From the NCBI GenBank assembly GCA_003667245.1, contig RCNN01000497.1, forward strand, positions 1 through 11,341: a DNA stretch of 11,341 bases. The letters are read 5' to 3'. This DNA is from Heterostelium multicystogenum (Eukaryota > Evosea > Eumycetozoa > Acytosteliales > Acytosteliaceae). The notes beneath the pieces are model-generated. The model was not told the origin of the DNA and ran no database searches. It was given only the letters and a program-made list of their open reading frames with translations. The position numbers and the translations under genes are program-made. Numbering within the stretch: the stretch's first letter is position 1; each line of letters opens with the position of its first letter. Positions 7,671 through 11,341 of this stretch are shown here, piece after piece.

Positions 7671-7754
7671 CCAGATCAATCTTGTATTATATCTTCGTAT
7701 TTTTAGATCAACAATCACTTCACCCCACATTCCAAAGTTTGTTTCAAAATTCAT
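7671..7754 (-). CDS. possible 5' coding segment of the minus-strand gene
   Basis: On the minus strand an AAAAAAATG context, typical of A-rich start sites in dictyostelids, opens 28 codons (MNFETNFG, GEVIVDLKIRRYN) before TGA at 7668-7670. The segment lies just upstream of the 136-codon ORF but in another frame, and no intron of workable size joins them. A frameshift is the likely link. Confidence 0.35.
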
Positions 7755-7804
7755 TTTTTTACTTTTTCACACACCCCACTTCACAGCCAACTTGTTTTTG
7801 TCTA

Positions 7805-7869
7805 ACAAGTATTGCTATTATCAAGTGATATAAAATAATCAGTTATTACTTGGTTATAGCAATACTTGT
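7805..7869. repeat. long inverted repeat, 22-nt arms (20/22 identical)
   Basis: The left arm 7805-7826 and right arm 7848-7869 share ACAAGTATTGCTAT / ATAGCAATACTTGT perfectly. They then differ at two positions, one of which would be a G-U pair in RNA, across a 21-nt loop. The size and pairing resemble a small-RNA precursor or a miniature foldback element; no direct target duplication is evident. Confidence 0.85.
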
Positions 7870-8328
7870 GTAGATTCAATTATTTATAATGTAATATTTC
7901 CAATAACAACTTATTCAACTTAGTATATTTATCGTAGAATCAACAGTTTGACAAAGTTTCAAAGCATTTGTGATTGATTACTACCTATAAACGACTAAGT
8001 AAGCTGAACATCGAAGAAATATAGTTATAAGAGTTGTTATTAATTTATTTTAAAAGATAACTAAGAGTTAATTTGGTTATTGATGTAACCTTTAGAAGTC
8101 TAGCACACAGGTCAGTTCAACAAGAGAGACTCATAGTTTTGACTTGTAAGTCAAAGTGACTATGTCAAGTTCATCACGGACAAAATAAGTGAACATAGGA
8201 TTGGATATTATGAATTCAAGTCTGGAGTATCACCAATACGCTACTATTCGTAGATAATGAAGCTTGCACTACTTGTCAGAGTATTGCCATAATAGACATG
8301 ATAATAATGTTCTTGTACAAGAGTAACT
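7870..8328. other. AT-rich region with one hairpin, no gene seen
   Basis: No coding frame is convincing. The only structure is a foldback at 8132-8164: CATAGT and TTTGACTT pair with AAGTCAAA and ACTATG, with a 3-nt bulge on the right and a 2-nt apex that would open in reality. Confidence 0.55.
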
Positions 8329-9138
8329 ATGGCAGAATCTTCTCAAGATGCTTCCTATTCTACAGAAGATGGGATCTTGACCAACATAATCTTTCAACGA
8401 TCTTCAACCACTTTTCAACAGCTCCACCAATACACACAACTCCAGACCCGAGAAATCTAATCCATCTTGTTCAGCTATATGAATGTAGTTAAGAAATGGT
8501 ACATCTGTTATTTGCTAAGGTAACTATTATATAAGCTTAAGCAATTTTCAATGATGATACTAATTTTTCTATTTATTAAATCAGTTTTAACATTGAATAT
8601 CGATGGTGTTGTGTAAGACTCAATAGAGTCGAGCGGTGTAATCTTAAACAGCTTTCGATCATCTCGGTGGCATACAGGCATTACATTCAGCCAAGAATTG
8701 TCCTCTATGACATAGTTTATGCAACAATCGCTCTACATTCGTTGGCCAATGTTCCAAAATATATCAATGGCAAATTTCTTTCAAACAGTGACAACACAAC
8801 GAAATGCAAGAAGTTTACAACTCTTCTTCAAGTTGATCAAGGACCAAGTCAATTTCATTCGGTATGTTAGCACTAATATCGCGAGAGTTTCACTGGTCTT
8901 TACTAACAATATATATTGCTCAGGTTATGTGAAGATTTGGAGAGACAACAATTTATCACTCTATATGGAGATGTGTACTCTGTCATTCTTATTTTCAAAA
9001 GAATGTAAATTATTTGTGCGTATTGTAGATCTTTTGTTTAATTCACTTGTTCCAACAAACATATACTATCTCTATCGCAACCATGTATCTAAATTCACTA
9101 GACTCCTGACTCTCAAAGCTCTGTGTCAAATACAGTAG
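8329..9138 (+). pseudogene. decayed multi-exon coding region, possibly the N-terminal part of the downstream AAA-ATPase-like gene
   Basis: ATG at 8329 opens MAESSQDASYSTEDG..., 43 codons to TAA at 8458. Coding-like sequence continues past the stop in the same frame (VVKKWYICYLL) to a donor at 8520. A 65-nt intron (8520-8584, acceptor AAATCAG) leads to a frame open from 8585 to 8868 (YDIVYATIALHSLAN). From about 8720 the better-looking frame is another one (NISMANFFQTVTTQRNARSL). That frame crosses a clean intron at 8862-8923 (GTATGT, branch-like TACTAAC at 8901-8907, CAG) into LCEDLERQQFITLYGD. At least one nonsense codon and one frameshift are needed to link the parts, so the region looks inactivated. 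I do not recognise the protein family of this part. Confidence 0.45.
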
Positions 9139-9258
9139 TTTCCTTTCTTTGGTCCAAGTAAGATCATGTTCGTTTCTACAGTGCGCCATCTGACAAGAAC
9201 AGTATGTATATTCTGATAAATGCATGTTGTCTCACAATTGACATTCAATTCAGAGTAA

Positions 9259-10836
9259 CCTCAGTTCTTCAATGTCGATTGCAACTTCAAGAGTGTATTC
9301 CACACGTTCTTCATTGACAACAGCAACTACATCAGAGACATTGAGTCATTGAAGGCAAAGGCAATCCTCTCACTTCGCGCTCGTCGCTTTGGCAAGACAT
9401 TGTTCCTTGACATGTTCCACCAGTACTACGACAATAACAACAGAGACCAATTCACTAAATTGTTAGGCAGGCTTGACATTAGCAAGAACCCAACCGATTT
9501 TAGGAACAAGTTCATGGTACTTCATTCTAACTTCTCTGGTTTGAAAACCAACTCCACCTTTGAGGTATTACACACAAAATGAAACAAGGCTAGCATCATT
9601 TCTGACTAAAAATCAAACAGGTATTTGAGACAGACTTCAACAACAAGGTCAATCGTTCTGTCAAGCGTTTTCTTTGAGGACTACCAGGATCTTCACATAA
9701 ACAAGAGGACAGAAGAGAGGATCCAGATCGAGGTTTTACCCAACAACTATTTGGAGAGCTTCGATTCTTTGAAGAGAGCAGTCTACAACTCTGGTCACAC
9801 TCTCTACGTTCTCATCGACGAATATGATGTCAGTCTCAACAATGCAAATCGTGTCAACCAATCTCTAACATTCAACAATGACGCAGATTGAGAGCAGCTT
9901 CAAAGAGTTCTTCAGTCGACTCAAGTCAGAATGCGACAAGACCAACACTATCGCATTCATCACTGGTGTCATACCTCTCCGAGTTCACATCTGGATTCAA
10001 CATCACAACTGACTTGACTCTTGAGCATCCGCTTGGTCGCGACATTGTCAACTAGGTATTTCATCTCTTAGGATCCAATTGGACTTCTCCAGGAGATATC
10101 AGATCCCAACACCTACACTGGTGCACTGACATTTCTCGACAAAGGAACGCATCTTTGCATTCCAAATCAGTCGGCCAGGAAGGAGTACCTCTCTGAGCTC
10201 AAAGACTCTTCAACTGGAAGTCATTCGACATTGGGGAGCTCAGATCAGCAATAGTACAATTCAAAGGAGGACGACTTCAATCCACTCTGTGAAATCATTC
10301 TTGGACAACTGTCAGGCAACAATGTCGTTCATCACAATGAGAACAACTTGTCTGAATGTTTCAACTCAAGCATTCGCATATTCATTTGGAAGCTGTACGG
10401 CATTCAACAAGAGTTCAAAGTAGTCAAGATGAAAGAAGAGAACAGAACAAACGATATCTTTGTCTCCAAGTGCCACGATGATAAGTGATTTGTGTGCTTA
10501 AGAATAGAATGACGACGTATCGATCTCAGACAACAGACAAACAGAGGATTCACTTTATGATGTTCAAGAATATCAAGATCGGAATGTTTTCGTGATCTCC
10601 AATCGAATGGGATGTTATGTGTCTCACATAAGCATCGATTTCGTCGGAAGAAGAGGCATTTCTTCTCAAACTCAAATTCTCGCTCACAGATTATCGATAT
10701 TTACTCACAGTGGATAGATGTCTTCAGAATTGTATTCAACAAGCTGTTGGCTACGCAGTTGCACTCGGCAAGAAGTATGCAAGCTATGAAATGACTAGTT
10801 AGGTCATGATTCGTGTTGGATTTACAAGATTGATGA
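9259..10836 (+). pseudogene. AAA-ATPase-like / PD-(D/E)XK nuclease family gene, multiply broken
   Basis: The successive pieces match, in order, the AAA-ATPase-like plus C-terminal PD-(D/E)XK nuclease family (PF09820/PF08011 type). 9259-9564 has FIDNSNYIRDIESL, the family P-loop RARRFGKTLFLDM (GK at 9391-9396) and LHSNFSGL. An intron 9565-9620 (GTATTA...ACAG) follows. The frame then shifts near 9670; 9673-9888 carries Walker B YVLIDEYD (9805-9828). Another shift near 9881 leads to FITGV. A shift near 9980 leads to EFTSGFNITTDLTLE, ending TAG 10053. 10072-10488 has GALTFLDKG and LCIPNQSARKEYL with stops at 10252 and 10486. Degenerate nuclease-end sequence follows, including QAVGYAVALGKKYA (10740-10781), TAG 10800 and VMIRVGFTRLM. 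At least three frameshifts and all three stop codons occur, so this is a pseudogene. Its codons end in C far more often than those of the ABC or Crinkler-like genes. Confidence 0.85.
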
Positions 10837-11183
10837 TCAGTCAGCTCTAGGCTCTTTATGGTTCATCACTTTCAGATCAGCGGTCTTAATTCAGGATTCA
10901 TGTGGACTCATTGATTGGTTTTTTGCTCAGGTTCAATTAGTTTGGTGGATGATTCTTGTTAGGATAGTTTAGTTTGGTGGAACTCAACTCAATTCAATGT
11001 AGTTACAGTTTATCAAGTATATGATGGAGGATTTAATACAGATTTCTCATAGCATGATTTGGATCAATGTCTTCATTAATGGATAGATATGTCATTAGGT
11101 CAACAGGTGGTTTTAGGTTTAAATAAAGTGGATTTAGTTTAATTAAAAATATGTATGTAAAAGCATTTACCCGCAAGCGTACC
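10837..11183. other. subtelomeric non-coding G/T-rich segment
   Basis: No ORF of note. The + strand is rich in G and T and poor in C. The 13-mer TTAGTTTGGTGGA occurs at 10937-10949 and 10969-10981. An AATAAA lies at 11122-11127. A short mixed junction (ACCCGCAAGCGTACC, 11169-11183) precedes the telomeric array. Confidence 0.6.
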
Positions 11184-11289
11184 TAGAGGGTAGAGGGTAG
11201 AGGGTAGAGGGTAGAGGGTAGAGGGTAGAGGGTAGAGGGTAGAGGGTAGAGGGTAGAGGGTAGAGGGTAGAGGGTAGAGGGTAAGAGGG
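11184..11289 (+). repeat. proximal telomere-like array, 14 x TAGAGGG
   Basis: Fourteen perfect 7-bp TAGAGGG units run from 11184 to 11281 and are followed by one 8-bp hybrid TAAGAGGG (11282-11289). The homogeneity and orientation match the adjoining telomere repeat. The block is either an older telomere variant spread by duplication or slippage, or the product of a template variant. Confidence 0.95.
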
Positions 11290-11341
11290 TAAGGGTAAGG
11301 GTAAGGGTAAGGGTAAGGGTAAGGGTAAGGGTAAGGGTAAG
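11290..11341 (+). repeat. telomere, TAAGGG repeats to the end of the sequence
   Basis: Eight complete TAAGGG units plus TAAG reach the last base. The G-rich strand reads 5'->3' toward the end, as required at a right-hand chromosome terminus. TAAGGG differs from vertebrate-type TTAGGG; I recall it for some dictyostelid groups, which fits the gene content. Confidence 0.95.

Noticed and set aside
8099..8175. tRNA-like look (TAGC, an anticodon-like CTTGTAA loop, GTTCA)
   Set aside because: The acceptor and D stems do not pair and the anticodon stem needs an 8-nt loop; better explained as the foldback at 8132-8164.
9043..9225. Minus-strand ORF of 60 codons
   Set aside because: No conserved feature; it lies opposite degenerate plus-strand coding sequence.
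10612..10794. Plus-strand 60-codon ORF as a separate gene
   Set aside because: It is an alternative frame of the nuclease end of the AAA-ATPase-like relic; the neighbouring frame carries the family-like GYAVALGKKYA.
8329..10836. In-frame stops explained by a reassigned stop codon
   Set aside because: TAA, TAG and TGA all interrupt conserved sequence, and frameshifts also occur, so decay fits better than code change.
11184..11341. CRISPR or minisatellite
   Set aside because: Units of 6-7 bp without spacers, in terminal position and G-rich toward the end, are telomeric.

Overview
The window is eukaryotic and ends in a chromosome terminus. The G-rich telomere repeat runs 5'->3' off the right edge. 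Genes have short AT-rich spliceosomal introns (GTAAGT/GTATGT...AG, about 48-128 nt), intergenic DNA is very AT-rich, AATAAA signals follow coding ends, and one gene start sits behind an A-run. The protein families (ABCC transporter, Crinkler-type NTPase-nuclease, AAA-ATPase-like/PD-(D/E)XK nuclease) and the TAAGGG repeat fit a dictyostelid social amoeba or a close amoebozoan relative. That assignment is inference from content, not a database result.

Layout. (1) 3-1252: the C-terminal nucleotide-binding domain of an ABC subfamily C transporter. It has several one-base frameshifts in its first 180 bases and is followed, 1 nt after its stop and in another frame, by a Ser/Thr/Asp-rich tail ORF and a poly(A) signal. 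(2) 1253-2225: AT-rich spacer with an ACTC-type simple repeat. (3) 2226-4252: a three-exon Crinkler-like NTPase-nuclease gene, whose nuclease end is broken by two closely spaced frameshifts. (4) 4253-5776: mostly non-coding, with one ATG-less, splice-acceptor-led ORF at 4467-4674. (5) About 5777-6857: an unrecognised gene built from tandem duplicated exon-intron units of about 180 bp. Its phase-0 exons are 123-126 nt, its introns share a TTAATT core, and it ends in an exon encoding a hydrophobic tail. (6) 6860-8300: a stretch unusually dense in inverted repeats (at least eight hairpins), overlapping one minus-strand ORF of unknown function. (7) 8329-10836: decayed exons, ending in a clear AAA-ATPase-like plus PD-(D/E)XK nuclease pseudogene broken by frameshifts and stops. 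(8) 10837-11183: non-coding G/T-rich subtelomeric DNA. (9) 11184-11341: telomeric DNA in two tiers, 14 TAGAGGG units and then TAAGGG units to the end.

The genes do not form a pathway. The common theme is subtelomeric accumulation of NTPase-nuclease families in various states of decay, beside a rapidly duplicating exon array and a cluster of foldback sequences. The most novel objects are the tandem exon-intron gene (5.8-6.9 kb), the hairpin cluster (7.0-8.2 kb) and the two-tier telomere.
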